From the NCBI RefSeq assembly GCF_008386695.1, contig NZ_VUOC01000003.1:1-64000 (forward strand): DNA of 64,000 nucleotides. The letters run 5' to 3'. Position numbers and translations under genes: made by a program. The notes under the pieces were generated by a model. It had not been told where the DNA came from, ran no database searches, and was given only the letters and a program-made list of their open reading frames with translations. Each line of letters begins with the position of its first letter. Within the stretch, counting starts at the first letter, position 1. Below, in pieces: positions 55,009 through 64,000 of the stretch. The DNA comes from Chitinophaga agrisoli. Its GTDB lineage: Bacteria > Bacteroidota > Bacteroidia > Chitinophagales > Chitinophagaceae.

Positions 55009-57291
55009 TCAGTTGCTGCTTTTAATAAACTTGACCGGGGTATTATGATCGATACTCAAAAAATAGATCCCCGGCTGCAGCATACTCACATCTATTGTTC
55101 CATTGGTAGAGCAGCTAACGAGCTGTTTTCCTTGCAGGTCTGTTATACGTGCATGACTGGCCTGCGCCACGCCATTCACATGTAAGAGAGCGCCTACAGG
55201 GTTGGGATATATGTTAAAATGGGCTGCTTGCGTGACTTTCTCCTGCTTAAGCGCTGGGGCAGTTTGCCTGGAAAACATTGCGGCCGGCGTCACCGCCATA
55301 ATTTTGCAGGAAGACATTTGATCATTGGCATTCGGGGCTAGGTCTTTAAACGATGGCGTATCGTAATCGATCGTCCAGGAAGTGCCGGTAAAATTATCTC
55401 CGGAATACATGATCAGCTGTCTGCCATCCGGTACCCGCACGGAAGATGCCCAGTCATTAGGTACGCCCAGCGTAGCCAGTTGCGCGGCGGTATAATTGCC
55501 CACGGGGATGATCTGGCTGGCTACGCCCTCATAGATCGGATTCTGATAGAATGTCACATCTGTATTAGTTTGTTGCCAGCTGTTGCCAACCAGGGTAGGA
55601 GGCGTGAACGTAGTGGTAGCATCGTTTTTAAAGGGCAATTGTCCGGCATTAAGATCAACCGCCGTATTATAGTTGATGCTGGCAGTGCCAACGGCTCCCG
55701 GATTAATATAAAAGGCTGTCAGCCGCGGATGTACCACCACATTGGCTACCACATTAACATTGAACTTGGCGATAGCGACCGCCTTGTTGGAGGCGTCCAC
55801 TATCAGGTTCTGCTGCACGGTGCCTGTGGTGCCGTTGTTGATAAATATAGCTCCTTGTATAGTGCTGCGGAATCCGCCACAACGTACCAGCGTGTTATTT
55901 TTCACCTGTACGGATTCACAAGGATTGCCCGCCGTACCAAATGTTCCAAGTACAATACCTGACAGATCCGCATTGTCCGATACATAATTATACTGTATCA
56001 GCGAGTTCCGGCCGCCGGCTACACGTATGCCATTGGCATAAATAGTAGCAACAGAAGAGTTGTTGAGCACTTTGGTATCCACCATATTGGCCGCCGTACC
56101 GCCGCCGTTCTGCGCGTTAATGGCAATGCCATCATCAGCAGACCCGCGCACATAGTTATTCTGCGCGGTTAGCCGCAAGCCGGCATTATCCGTTTGAACA
56201 GATGAGCCATTGTTAAGGTTGATGCCATCTGCCCAGTCATTCGAGCAGCGGCTATCCTTGATAGTGCCATCAGTGCCGCTGCACCAGAAGCCGGCGCCTA
56301 CATTATGCAGCCACACGCGCTCTACCAGCCAGCCATTGGCGCCCTGGATCGTAAACCCGTAGTCATGGCCATGCGCCAGATCCCTGGCTGTTTCATTTCC
56401 AAAAACATAAATATCCCGCAACGTACAATTTGTAAGGGACCATTTATGCCGCGCGCCAATAATGCGATAGAGGTTGGAGTACCACATGCCAGCCCCGCTG
56501 ATCGTTATACCGGATGCATTAATGATCTTGCTGGTATGGAACGTACCGGCAGGGATCCACATCTCCTTTTTTTGCTGCTGGCAGGCATTGATACAGGCAA
56601 TTATCTCGTCAGAATCATCTATATCATCCCCGGAGATGGCCCCAAAGGAGGTGATGGATAAAGAATTGGCTGGCTGTGTTTTGGCCGCTCCTACATTTTC
56701 CAGGTCAAACATATCCAGGTAATAAAAAGCAGCGGTATTGCTTGCGCTCTTTTTAAACATGATGGTGCTGCCGGGCGCAATAGGGGCGCCTTGTATCCAG
56801 GCGCGCGATTCATCCCAGTAGCGGTGCGGTATGCCATGGGATGGATCATTGTCTGCCCAATCCTGGGCTACGCCGTATTGCCAGCTGTATTTAGAGGTGA
56901 ACGTGATGGCCTGCCGGAATACGCCGTCCACATACAGGTCCAGCGTGGCGGTGATGCCTCCTCCCTGGGGCGCATCAGGAATAGAGGCCCGTACTACAAT
57001 GGTATTGGCATTAATACCCGTGTTGTTGGTCCAGGAAACAGCTGCGTTGGTAGCTTCCAGTGCTGCAAACGATCTGCCTGATGCCTCCAGCTCGGGTGTG
57101 GGCTGGGAAGGAAGGGAGGCCATGGTGCGTACGGATGCGCCCCCGCTAAGCGAGCCAGATTCCGCCTCTATGGATTTAAATGGCGTACTTGCGCCGGGCC
57201 CCTGGGCTAATACGGCCGGTCCAATAAGGAGGAACGGGATAACATACAGTGTACAGTACTTAGGGATGCTTTTAATAAAGGGTTTTTTCAT
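55009..57291 (-). CDS. Secreted beta-helix protein (mycodextranase/GH87-like) with T9SS sorting domain
   Basis: 760 residues. Order: signal peptide (1-29, ending VLAQ); CBM6/35-like domain (about 35-205; IEAESGSLSGGASVRT, ATLDLYVDGVFRQAITF); right-handed parallel beta-helix (about 210-560; WIPAGTFHTSKIINASGITI, ISGAGMWYSNLY, repeated NNSSV/NNYVRG turns); a short beta/gamma-crystallin-like stretch (LIMYSGDNFTGTSWTI); and a C-terminal sorting domain (FNIYPNPVGALLHV...PGIYFLSI). The N-terminal two-thirds resembles bacterial mycodextranases (alpha-1,3-glucan hydrolases), which fits a predator or degrader of fungal walls. Activity is inferred; another polysaccharidase is possible. Confidence 0.8.
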   Translation of the reverse strand: MKKPFIKSIPKYCTLYVIPFLLIGPAVLAQGPGASTPFKSIEAESGSLSGGASVRTMASLPSQPTPELEASGRSFAALEATNAAVSWTNNTGINANTIVVRASIPDAPQGGGITATLDLYVDGVFRQAITFTSKYSWQYGVAQDWADNDPSHGIPHRYWDESRAWIQGAPIAPGSTIMFKKSASNTAAFYYLDMFDLENVGAAKTQPANSLSITSFGAISGDDIDDSDEIIACINACQQQKKEMWIPAGTFHTSKIINASGITISGAGMWYSNLYRIIGARHKWSLTNCTLRDIYVFGNETARDLAHGHDYGFTIQGANGWLVERVWLHNVGAGFWCSGTDGTIKDSRCSNDWADGINLNNGSSVQTDNAGLRLTAQNNYVRGSADDGIAINAQNGGGTAANMVDTKVLNNSSVATIYANGIRVAGGRNSLIQYNYVSDNADLSGIVLGTFGTAGNPCESVQVKNNTLVRCGGFRSTIQGAIFINNGTTGTVQQNLIVDASNKAVAIAKFNVNVVANVVVHPRLTAFYINPGAVGTASINYNTAVDLNAGQLPFKNDATTTFTPPTLVGNSWQQTNTDVTFYQNPIYEGVASQIIPVGNYTAAQLATLGVPNDWASSVRVPDGRQLIMYSGDNFTGTSWTIDYDTPSFKDLAPNANDQMSSCKIMAVTPAAMFSRQTAPALKQEKVTQAAHFNIYPNPVGALLHVNGVAQASHARITDLQGKQLVSCSTNGTIDVSMLQPGIYFLSIDHNTPVKFIKSSN

Positions 57292-57528
57292 AACGGAAGA
57301 TTTAGGTGTTAGATGATTGCATAAAACCTAAATATAAAAGTGGGGGGATTAACAGACCCTTAACAAGAGGATTAACAGCCGGGTAAAATCAACTTATGCC
57401 GGGAAATTAATTCCGGGATCATGATTAATGTCATATTAAATATGGAACTCCACACACTGCCTCCGTTCAAAAAAAATATCTTGCATCTTCTTCTGTTTCC
57501 CATTAATTTTGCGAAATCTTACTATCAA

Positions 57529-57544
57529 TTGCAGTTCACTGCAA
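57529..57544. promoter_or_regulatory. Palindrome upstream of the efflux region
   Basis: Perfect 7-2-7 inverted repeat TTGCAGT-TC-ACTGCAA ending 43 bp before the ATG at 57588. Candidate operator for the small secreted protein and possibly the RND genes. No regulator gene is adjacent. Confidence 0.35.
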
Positions 57545-57587
57545 CTATACCTATTTAATAAACTTCATGTTATTTTGAAATCGGACA

Positions 57588-58001
57588 ATGAGGTGGTTAT
57601 TTAATTTTATTCTAACATTTTTCGTTTTCAGGGCAGGATGCGAGGCAGCCGCTTTGCAGACACACGATTGCCATGCCGCAAGAACGGTGTTTGAAATTGC
57701 GGCGCATATGCATAGCAATTATGCTTGCGCACATGAGCGGAGGAAAACCCGGATCGGCAAAACCGTCCCCTCAAATGCCGGAAAACTAAGCAACAAGCCC
57801 AAGGCTACAGAAGTAGAGGAAGACGATGAAACAGCGCCCTTCAGGAGATACCTGGAATGCGGCAGTTATTGCATCGGCTTTTACTTCGCGCAGGAAATTG
57901 GCAGCAGCTATAGCCATGTTGAGACCCATTTACCTTCCTGCGAGCACTTCTCTTATTACTCCTCCGATAAGTTTATCGTACACCGCGTGATCAGGATTTG
58001 A
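57588..58001 (+). CDS. Small secreted Cys/His-containing protein of unknown function
   Basis: 137 residues. A hydrophobic start (WLFNFILTFFVFRAGCEA) suggests export. The mature part has Cys at 18, 28, 47, 91, 95 and 118, several His and Tyr, and an acidic stretch (EVEEDDE). No family recognised. It precedes the RND operon by 160 bp on the same strand; whether the two are linked is unclear. Confidence 0.55.
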   Translation: MRWLFNFILTFFVFRAGCEAAALQTHDCHAARTVFEIAAHMHSNYACAHERRKTRIGKTVPSNAGKLSNKPKATEVEEDDETAPFRRYLECGSYCIGFYFAQEIGSSYSHVETHLPSCEHFSYYSSDKFIVHRVIRI

Positions 58002-58160
58002 TCGTTAACCCGCCACAGCAGGCAATCAAACCTTGCCTGATCCCTTCTCAATCATTATTTATTACGCTGCCCGCATAGCCTTCCGCTATAGGGGCCGGGT
58101 GCGTTTTGCACCTATCTGATCGGATCATAAAGAAATCTGAATTAAGAACACATATATATT

Positions 58161-59243
58161 ATGAAGCGAATTCTCATGCCCATGGGCTTGTGCGCCTTGC
58201 TGTGCTATACAAGCTGTAAACCGAAGGAAGAAACCAAGGAAGAAACTGCCAAACTGGTAGTTACCAGCCCCTTGAAAATGGACACCACCCTTACCAAAGA
58301 ATACGTATGTCAGATACGTTCTATCCGTAACATCGAACTGCGGGCCCAGGAAAAAGGCTACCTGCAGCAGGTGCTGGTAGATGAAGGCCAGTTCGTAAAA
58401 GCAGGACAGTTGTTATTTAAGATCATGCCTAAAATTTATGAGGCAGAGCTGCTGAAAGCAGAAGCGGAAACACAGGCCGCAGAGATCGAAGTACAGAATA
58501 CCCAGGCGCTGGCTGATAAAAACGTAGTATCTAAAAATGAGCTGGCCCTCGCAAACGTGCGCTTAAAGAAAGCAAAGGCAGAACAGGCGCTGGCCCAGGT
58601 ACACCTGGCGTTTACAGAGATCAGGGCGCCTTTTGACGGTATCATTGACCACCTGCATCTCAAACAGGGAAGCCTGGTAGAAGAGGGCGACCTGCTTACC
58701 AGCCTCTCAGATAACAGCCATATGTGGGTTTACTTCAACGTGTCAGAGCCGGAATACCTGAATTACGAGGCCACCGTAAAGCCAAAGGAAAAGATGGAAG
58801 TGAACCTCTTGATGGCCAACAAACAACTATTTAAACACCCCGGCCTGGTAGAGACCATCGAAGGTGAGTTCAATAATGAGACCGGCAATATCGCCTTCAG
58901 GGCAAACTTTCCCAACCAGGAAGGGCTTTTAAGACACGGCGAAACCGGCACCATACTGCTGAAAGAACCTATTAAAGACGCGCTGATCATCCCTCAGAAA
59001 GCAACCATGGAGATACTTGATAAGAAATACGTTTTTGTGGTGAATAAGGATAATGTGGTGCAGTTAAGGAATATTACCATCGGGGCAGAAATGCCAGACC
59101 TGTATGTAGTGCAGGACGGATTGAACGGCGGTGAGAAGATCCTGCTGGAAGGCCTGCGGAAGGTGAAGAATAATGATAAGATCTCGTTTAAGTACGAAGA
59201 GCCAAAGCCTTTGATCGCCCGTTTAATGTTACCGTCGGAATAA
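58161..59243 (+). CDS. RND efflux periplasmic adaptor (membrane fusion protein)
   Basis: 360 residues. Lipoprotein signal (LLCYTSC, Cys14 region) then the adaptor layout: barrel-sandwich halves (GYLQQVLVDEGQFVKAGQLL; FTEIRAPFDGIIDHLHLKQG) flanking a coiled-coil hairpin rich in Ala/Glu/Lys (about 95-145), then beta-barrel and membrane-proximal domains. It links the inner-membrane pump to the outer-membrane channel. First gene of the adaptor-pump-channel operon. Confidence 0.94.
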   Translation: MKRILMPMGLCALLCYTSCKPKEETKEETAKLVVTSPLKMDTTLTKEYVCQIRSIRNIELRAQEKGYLQQVLVDEGQFVKAGQLLFKIMPKIYEAELLKAEAETQAAEIEVQNTQALADKNVVSKNELALANVRLKKAKAEQALAQVHLAFTEIRAPFDGIIDHLHLKQGSLVEEGDLLTSLSDNSHMWVYFNVSEPEYLNYEATVKPKEKMEVNLLMANKQLFKHPGLVETIEGEFNNETGNIAFRANFPNQEGLLRHGETGTILLKEPIKDALIIPQKATMEILDKKYVFVVNKDNVVQLRNITIGAEMPDLYVVQDGLNGGEKILLEGLRKVKNNDKISFKYEEPKPLIARLMLPSE

Positions 59244-59268
59244 TGTAAGTACCTAAAACTGCAAGAGA

Positions 59269-62200
59269 ATGTTTAATATATTCATGAAGAGGCCGGTCTT
59301 TGCGATAGTGATATCAATAGTTATTGTGTTCATGGGCGTACTGGCTATTTATACTTTACCTACCTCACAATTCCCCTCTATTGCGCCGCCCAGGGTAATG
59401 GTGAGTGTTGCTTACCCCGGCGCCAGTGCGGATGTACTGGTAAAATCCGTGCTCATCCCGATGGAAAAAGCCGTGAACGGCGTACCCGGTATGAAGTACA
59501 TGACCTCAGATGCCACCAGCGCCGGTGAGGCGAATATACAGGTGGTGTTCGAATTGGGTACTGACCCCAGCCAGGCGGTGGTAAATGTTAAGAACCGCGT
59601 GGAGCAGGTAACCAGCAGGCTCCCGCCACTGGTACAGCGGGAAGGTATCGTGGTGAACGTTTTACAACCCAACATGCTGATGTACGTGAACGTATACAGC
59701 ACAGACCCTAAGGCAGACGAGAATTTCTTGTATAACTATGCCAACATTAACATATTACAGGAACTAAGAAGGGTAAAAGGGATAGGTAATGCCAAGATCC
59801 TGGGTAGCCGGCAGTACGCCATGCGTATTTGGCTAAAGCCGGACAGGATGCGGGCCTATAATGTGTCAACAGATGAAGTGATGGAAGCGCTGGGCGATCA
59901 GAGCATCATCGGTTCGCCGGGCAGGCTGGGCCGTAGTGACGGTAAGCGTTCAGAGGCCCTGGAATACGTATTGACCTACCAGGGGCGGTTTAACAAACCG
60001 GAACAGTATAAAGACGTGATCATACGGGCCAAGCCGAATGGAGAGATCCTTTACCTGAAAGATGTGGCGGATATCGAGTTCGGAAGTGAGTTTTATGATA
60101 TCTACTCTAACCTCAATAACCACCCTTCAGCGGCCATTGTGTTAAAACAAACCTACGGAAGTAACGCCAGTGATGTGATCAAAAGGATCAAGTTAAAGCT
60201 GGATGAGATCAAGAAAACTTCTTTCCCTCCGGGAATGGACTATGAGATCAGTTATGACGTATCCAACTTCCTGAATGCCTCTATAGAAAAAGTGGTGCAT
60301 ACGCTGGCAGAGGCATTTGTGCTGGTGGCAATAGTGGTATTCATCTTCCTGGGCGACTGGCGTTCTACCCTTATCCCAACACTGGCGGTGCCTGTATCGC
60401 TGGTGGGCGCCTTCTTCTTCATGCAGCTTTTCGGCCTTACCATCAACCTCATTACGCTGTTCGCACTGGTACTGGCCATTGGTATAGTGGTGGATAATGC
60501 GATTGTGGTAATTGAGGCCGTACACGCCAAGATGGAAGAGGAGCATCTATCGCCATACCAGGCCACCATGAAGGTGATACACGAGATCAGCGGGGCTATC
60601 GTGGCCATCACGTTCGTAATGACCGCGGTATTTATTCCGGTGGCGTTTATGTCAGGTCCGGTGGGGATCTTCTATAGGCAGTTTGCCATCACCATGGCTA
60701 CCTCCATCGTGCTGTCAGGCGTGGTAGCGCTTACGCTTACGCCTGTGCTCTGTGCCATGATCCTGAAGAATAACCATGGAAAGCCTAAGAAGAAAACGCC
60801 GGTAGATAAGTTTATCGATGCCTTCAACAAGCGGTTTGATAAACTGACGGGCAGGTACGAAAGCCTGTTAAAAGCAGTGGTGAACAGACGGGTGGTCACC
60901 TTTGCCATATTGATAGCTTTTGGGTTGGGCATATTCGGTATATCCACGGTGCTGCCGTCCGGTTTTATCCCGAATGAAGACCAGGGGATGATCTATGCCA
61001 TTATCCAAACGCCCCCGGGCTCTACACTGGAACGGACCAACGACCTGGCCAGGAAACTGCAGCAGATCGCTGAACATGTGGAAGGTATCCAATCCGTTTC
61101 TGCACTGGCAGGTTATGAGGTGTTGACAGAAGGCCGCGGCTCCAATGCCGGTACCTGCCTGATCAACCTGAAGGACTGGAATGAGCGCAAACATTCTGTG
61201 AACGAGATCATCCAGGAGCTGGAAGAGAAATCCCGGGAGATCCCCGGGGCTACGATAGAATTCTTTGGCCCGCCGGCAGTGCCCGGTTATGGAGCAGCCG
61301 GCGGTTTTGCCTTACGCCTGTTGGATAAAACCAATAGCGATGATTACAAAGAGCTGGAAAAGGTGAACGATCAATTTATGGCGGCATTGGGAAAGAGAAA
61401 AGAGCTAAAAGGTCTGTTCACCTTCTTCAGCGCCAACTATCCGCAGTATGAACTGCAGATCGATAACAAGGCCGCTATGCAGAAAGGCGTTTCCATCGGC
61501 AAAGCCATGGATAACCTGTCCATCCTGATAGGCAGTACCTATGAGCTGGGCTTCATACGGTTCGGTACTTCCCTGAAAGTATATGTACAGGCTTCTCCGG
61601 AATACAGAAGGCTGCCGGACGATCTGATGAAACTGTACGTGAAGAACGACCGTGATGAGATGGTGCCCTATTCAGCCTTTATGTCAATAAAGAAATCGCA
61701 TGGGTTAAACGAGATCACCAGGTATAACATGTATACCTCATCAGCCATCAGGGGCGAGCCAGCACCGGGCTACAGCAGCGGCGAGGCCACCAAAGTGATC
61801 CAGGAAGTAGCCGCGCAAACACTACCGCGTGGATATGATATTGATTGGGAAGGCTTGTCAAAAGATGAGGTGGAACGCGGTAACGAAGCGCTCTATATCT
61901 TCCTGATCGTACTGGCGTTTGTGTATCTGATCCTGGCTGCCCAGTATGAAAGTTTTATACTGCCATTGGCGGTGATCTTCTCGCTGCCGGCTGGCGTGTT
62001 TGGCGCATTCCTGTTAGTGAAGCTAATGGGATTGGCAAATGATATCTATGCCCAGGTGGGGCTGGTAATGCTGGTTGGTCTGTTGGGTAAGAACGCTGTA
62101 CTGATCGTGGAGTTTGCGGTGCAGAAACACCGGTCCGGCGTACCCATCTACGAAGCGGCGATAGAAGGCGCCAGGGTGCGTTTCCGGCCCATATTAATGA

Positions 62201-62436
62201 CCTCCCTCGCTTTTATCGCTGGTCTGGTCCCGCTGGTATTTGCTACCGGTCCGGGCGCCATCGGTAACCGCACCATTGGCTCTGCATCCGCAGGGGGTAT
62301 GCTTATAGGAACCGTATTCGGAGTGATCGTCATCCCCGGCTTGTATTACTTTTTCGGCAAAATTGCAGGTAAAAGGAAGATGATTAAAGGGGAAGACGAG
62401 AATCCATTAACCGAGGAAATTGATCATAATGTTTAG
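59269..62436 (+). CDS. RND efflux transporter, HAE1 (AcrB-like) family
   Basis: 1055 residues, usual length. Starts IFMKRPVFAIVISIVIVFMG, with large periplasmic loops after spans 1 and 7. The span 4 motif LFALVLAIGIVVDNAIVVIE contains the proton-relay Asp; the matching Asp-Asp pair of AcrB is only partly visible here. QVGLVMLVGLLGKNAVLIVE lies near the end. It exports hydrophobic or amphiphilic compounds. 25 bp after the adaptor gene and overlapping the channel gene by 8 bp. Confidence 0.96.
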   Translation: MFNIFMKRPVFAIVISIVIVFMGVLAIYTLPTSQFPSIAPPRVMVSVAYPGASADVLVKSVLIPMEKAVNGVPGMKYMTSDATSAGEANIQVVFELGTDPSQAVVNVKNRVEQVTSRLPPLVQREGIVVNVLQPNMLMYVNVYSTDPKADENFLYNYANINILQELRRVKGIGNAKILGSRQYAMRIWLKPDRMRAYNVSTDEVMEALGDQSIIGSPGRLGRSDGKRSEALEYVLTYQGRFNKPEQYKDVIIRAKPNGEILYLKDVADIEFGSEFYDIYSNLNNHPSAAIVLKQTYGSNASDVIKRIKLKLDEIKKTSFPPGMDYEISYDVSNFLNASIEKVVHTLAEAFVLVAIVVFIFLGDWRSTLIPTLAVPVSLVGAFFFMQLFGLTINLITLFALVLAIGIVVDNAIVVIEAVHAKMEEEHLSPYQATMKVIHEISGAIVAITFVMTAVFIPVAFMSGPVGIFYRQFAITMATSIVLSGVVALTLTPVLCAMILKNNHGKPKKKTPVDKFIDAFNKRFDKLTGRYESLLKAVVNRRVVTFAILIAFGLGIFGISTVLPSGFIPNEDQGMIYAIIQTPPGSTLERTNDLARKLQQIAEHVEGIQSVSALAGYEVLTEGRGSNAGTCLINLKDWNERKHSVNEIIQELEEKSREIPGATIEFFGPPAVPGYGAAGGFALRLLDKTNSDDYKELEKVNDQFMAALGKRKELKGLFTFFSANYPQYELQIDNKAAMQKGVSIGKAMDNLSILIGSTYELGFIRFGTSLKVYVQASPEYRRLPDDLMKLYVKNDRDEMVPYSAFMSIKKSHGLNEITRYNMYTSSAIRGEPAPGYSSGEATKVIQEVAAQTLPRGYDIDWEGLSKDEVERGNEALYIFLIVLAFVYLILAAQYESFILPLAVIFSLPAGVFGAFLLVKLMGLANDIYAQVGLVMLVGLLGKNAVLIVEFAVQKHRSGVPIYEAAIEGARVRFRPILMTSLAFIAGLVPLVFATGPGAIGNRTIGSASAGGMLIGTVFGVIVIPGLYYFFGKIAGKRKMIKGEDENPLTEEIDHNV

Positions 62437-63862
62437 ACACAGTATATATAGATACCTGGTTATAGGAGGCGCCTGCCTGACCTATGCCGCCTGTAAAATG
62501 CCGGAGCTGACAGGGAAAACGGAAAACAAAACGGTGCCTGCGCAGTTCAGCAACGCGCAGGATACCGTCAGCGTAGCAGGCATACAGTGGAAGGATTATT
62601 TCCGTGACCCCAACCTGGTGGCGCTGATCGATACAGCTTTGCAGAACAACCAGGAGCTGAATATCACCATGCAGGAAATTGAGATCGCCCGGAACGAAGT
62701 TAGGGCCCGGAAAGGGGAGTACCTGCCGTTTGTAGGTCTGAGAGCCGCGGCAGACGTGGAAAAAGTGGGGCGTTACACCAGCCAGGGCGCAGGGGATGCC
62801 ACCACTGAGATCAAACCGGGTAAAGAAATGCCGGACCCGCTGGCCAACTATCAGATCGCAGCTTTTGCTACCTGGGAGGCGGATATCTGGCACAAATTAC
62901 ACGACGCTAAAAAGGCGGCCGTAAGCAGGTACCTCTCTACCATCGAGGGCCGGAATTTCCTGGTCACCAATCTGATCGCTGAAATAGCCAATTCCTATTA
63001 CGAACTGCTGGCGCTGGACAGGCAACTGGATATTGTAAAACAGAACATCGATATTCAAACCAATGCCCTCGAAATAGTAAGGCTGCAGAAAGACGCCGCC
63101 CGGGTAACCGAACTGGCCGTGCGCAAATTTGAGGCAGAAGTGCTCAACACCAAAAGCCTGCAGTTTGATATTCAGCAACAGATCACAGAAACGGAGAACA
63201 GGATCAATTTCCTGACAGGCCGGTATCCAACGCCGGTGCCCAGGAACGACGACACCTTTAACAGTGGTATTCCCGATGCCGTACATGCAGGTATGCCATC
63301 GCAGTTATTAGCGAACCGCCCTGATATTAAACAGGCAGAGCTGGAGCTAACAGCTGCAAAACTGGATGTACAGGTGGCCAAAAAGCAGTTCTACCCCTCT
63401 TTAGGTATTTCTGCCGCTATCGGTTACGAGGCATTTAATCCTACCTACCTGGTAAAAACACCCAAATCCCTGCTGTATTCATTGGCAGGGGATCTGGTAG
63501 CGCCGTTGGTGAACAGGAACGCAATAAAAGCATCCTATATCAGTGCCAATGCAAAACAGGTACAGGCGGTTTACAACTATGAGCGTACTATCCTGAACGC
63601 TTATGTGGAAGTAGCCAACCAGCTGGCTAAGATCGGTAACCTGGAAAAAAGTTATGATCTCAAAACAAAGCAGGTAGCGGCGCTTACAGAATCAATTACT
63701 ATTTCAAATGATCTTTTCAAATCAGCGCGGGCTGATTATATGGAAGTTTTGATGACACAAAGGGACGCGCTGGAGTCGAAGTTTGAATTAGTGGAGACAC
63801 AGAAACAGCGGCTGAATGCGGTGGTAAACATTTACCAGGCATTGGGCGGAGGTTGGAAGTAG
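62429..63862 (+). CDS. Outer-membrane efflux channel lipoprotein (TolC/NodT family)
   Basis: 477 residues from the ATG at 62429, which overlaps the pump stop by 8 bp; a TTG at 62420 is the other option. Lipoprotein signal ends YAAC. Two outer-membrane-efflux-protein repeats with long helices (NNQELNITMQEIEIARNEVR; RPDIKQAELELTAAKLDVQV; YMEVLMTQRDALESKFELVE) match the NodT-type channel. Completes the tripartite pump. A terminator follows. Confidence 0.95.
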   Translation: MFRHSIYRYLVIGGACLTYAACKMPELTGKTENKTVPAQFSNAQDTVSVAGIQWKDYFRDPNLVALIDTALQNNQELNITMQEIEIARNEVRARKGEYLPFVGLRAAADVEKVGRYTSQGAGDATTEIKPGKEMPDPLANYQIAAFATWEADIWHKLHDAKKAAVSRYLSTIEGRNFLVTNLIAEIANSYYELLALDRQLDIVKQNIDIQTNALEIVRLQKDAARVTELAVRKFEAEVLNTKSLQFDIQQQITETENRINFLTGRYPTPVPRNDDTFNSGIPDAVHAGMPSQLLANRPDIKQAELELTAAKLDVQVAKKQFYPSLGISAAIGYEAFNPTYLVKTPKSLLYSLAGDLVAPLVNRNAIKASYISANAKQVQAVYNYERTILNAYVEVANQLAKIGNLEKSYDLKTKQVAALTESITISNDLFKSARADYMEVLMTQRDALESKFELVETQKQRLNAVVNIYQALGGGWK

Positions 63863-63881
63863 AGTGATTGCTACAAACAAC

Positions 63882-63912
63882 AAGGGGCTGGTCGTCTGGC
63901 CAGCCCCTTTAT
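63882..63912. terminator. Terminator at the end of the efflux operon
   Basis: 10-bp G+C-rich stem AAGGGGCTGG / CCAGCCCCTT (63882-63891 with 63900-63909), A-rich before and T after. It separates the efflux operon from the minus-strand gene entering from the right. Confidence 0.85.
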
Positions 63913-63935
63913 AGTTTATAAAAATCGCGTAGTTT

Positions 63936-64000
63936 TTATGGCCTTATAAACCCCAGCCCAAACGCTGTACCTGCGCCCAGCACTGCGCCGGCCGCCACAT
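63936..64000 (-). CDS. C-terminal end of a gene running off the right edge
   Basis: The minus strand reads an open frame of at least 21 codons to a TAA at 63936 (GAVLGAGTAFGLGFIRP end), hydrophobic and Gly/Ala-rich. Its position just beyond a terminator and convergent with the efflux operon makes it likely to be real. The product cannot be named from this piece. Confidence 0.4.
   Translation of the reverse strand, partial: VAAGAVLGAGTAFGLGFIRP

Overview
The window looks like the chromosome of a Bacteroidota bacterium, most likely Chitinophagaceae and close to Chitinophaga. This rests on gene families only. There are two complete ECF sigma / FecR / SusC / SusD nutrient-uptake loci. Two secreted proteins carry type IX secretion C-terminal sorting domains. 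There is an ExbB-ExbD-ExbD-TonB energising cluster, many 'LxxC' lipoproteins, and a short peptide with a Bacteroidota class I lanthipeptide-type leader. No rRNA, tRNA, CRISPR array or intact insertion sequence was seen.

Layout. (1) 0.1-12.9 kb: an outer-membrane lipoprotein and a LacI-type regulator (minus strand), then a plus-strand locus of ECF sigma, FecR, SusC, SusD-like, an exported RraA-like protein, a Tat-exported enolase-superfamily dehydratase and a BASS-type sodium symporter. It reads as capture, extracytoplasmic conversion and import of a sugar-acid-like compound. (2) 12.9-20.8 kb: a zinc metalloprotease, the exbB/exbD/exbD/tonB cluster that would energise the SusC porins, and mnmE. 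(3) 20.8-26.16 kb: an A+T-richer segment bounded by two copies (17 of 19 bases identical) of the mnmE 3' end. mnmE is the integration site of genomic islands such as SGI1, so this looks like a decayed island. It holds a dihaem cytochrome c and three sets of an HxlR/DUF24-type redox regulator with an NAD(P)-binding oxidoreductase. At least one member of every set is truncated, frameshifted or riddled with deletions. (4) 26.2-30.7 kb: accessory genes, namely a serine hydrolase, two small exported proteins, a membrane-anchored winged-helix regulator and a methyltransferase. (5) 30.8-43.8 kb: a second ECF/FecR/SusC/SusD locus with a phosphodiester-glycosidase/GLUG lipoprotein, an orphan RiPP precursor, a sulfatase and a plant-type leucine-rich-repeat T9SS protein. 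(6) 44-54.9 kb: small regulatory and stress genes, including a GlxA-type AraC regulator, a YcaQ-type glycosylase, an S41 peptidase, and a MocR regulator divergent from an azoreductase and a DoxX protein. (7) 55-57.3 kb: a large beta-helix T9SS protein resembling mycodextranases. (8) 57.6-63.9 kb: a small secreted protein followed by a tripartite RND efflux operon. A gene fragment enters from the right edge.

Most notable: the mnmE-flanked decayed island with its redox modules, the orphan lanthipeptide-like precursor, the apparently extracytoplasmic sugar-acid pathway, and the inverted-topology membrane regulator. All calls come from reading the sequence; no database search was run.
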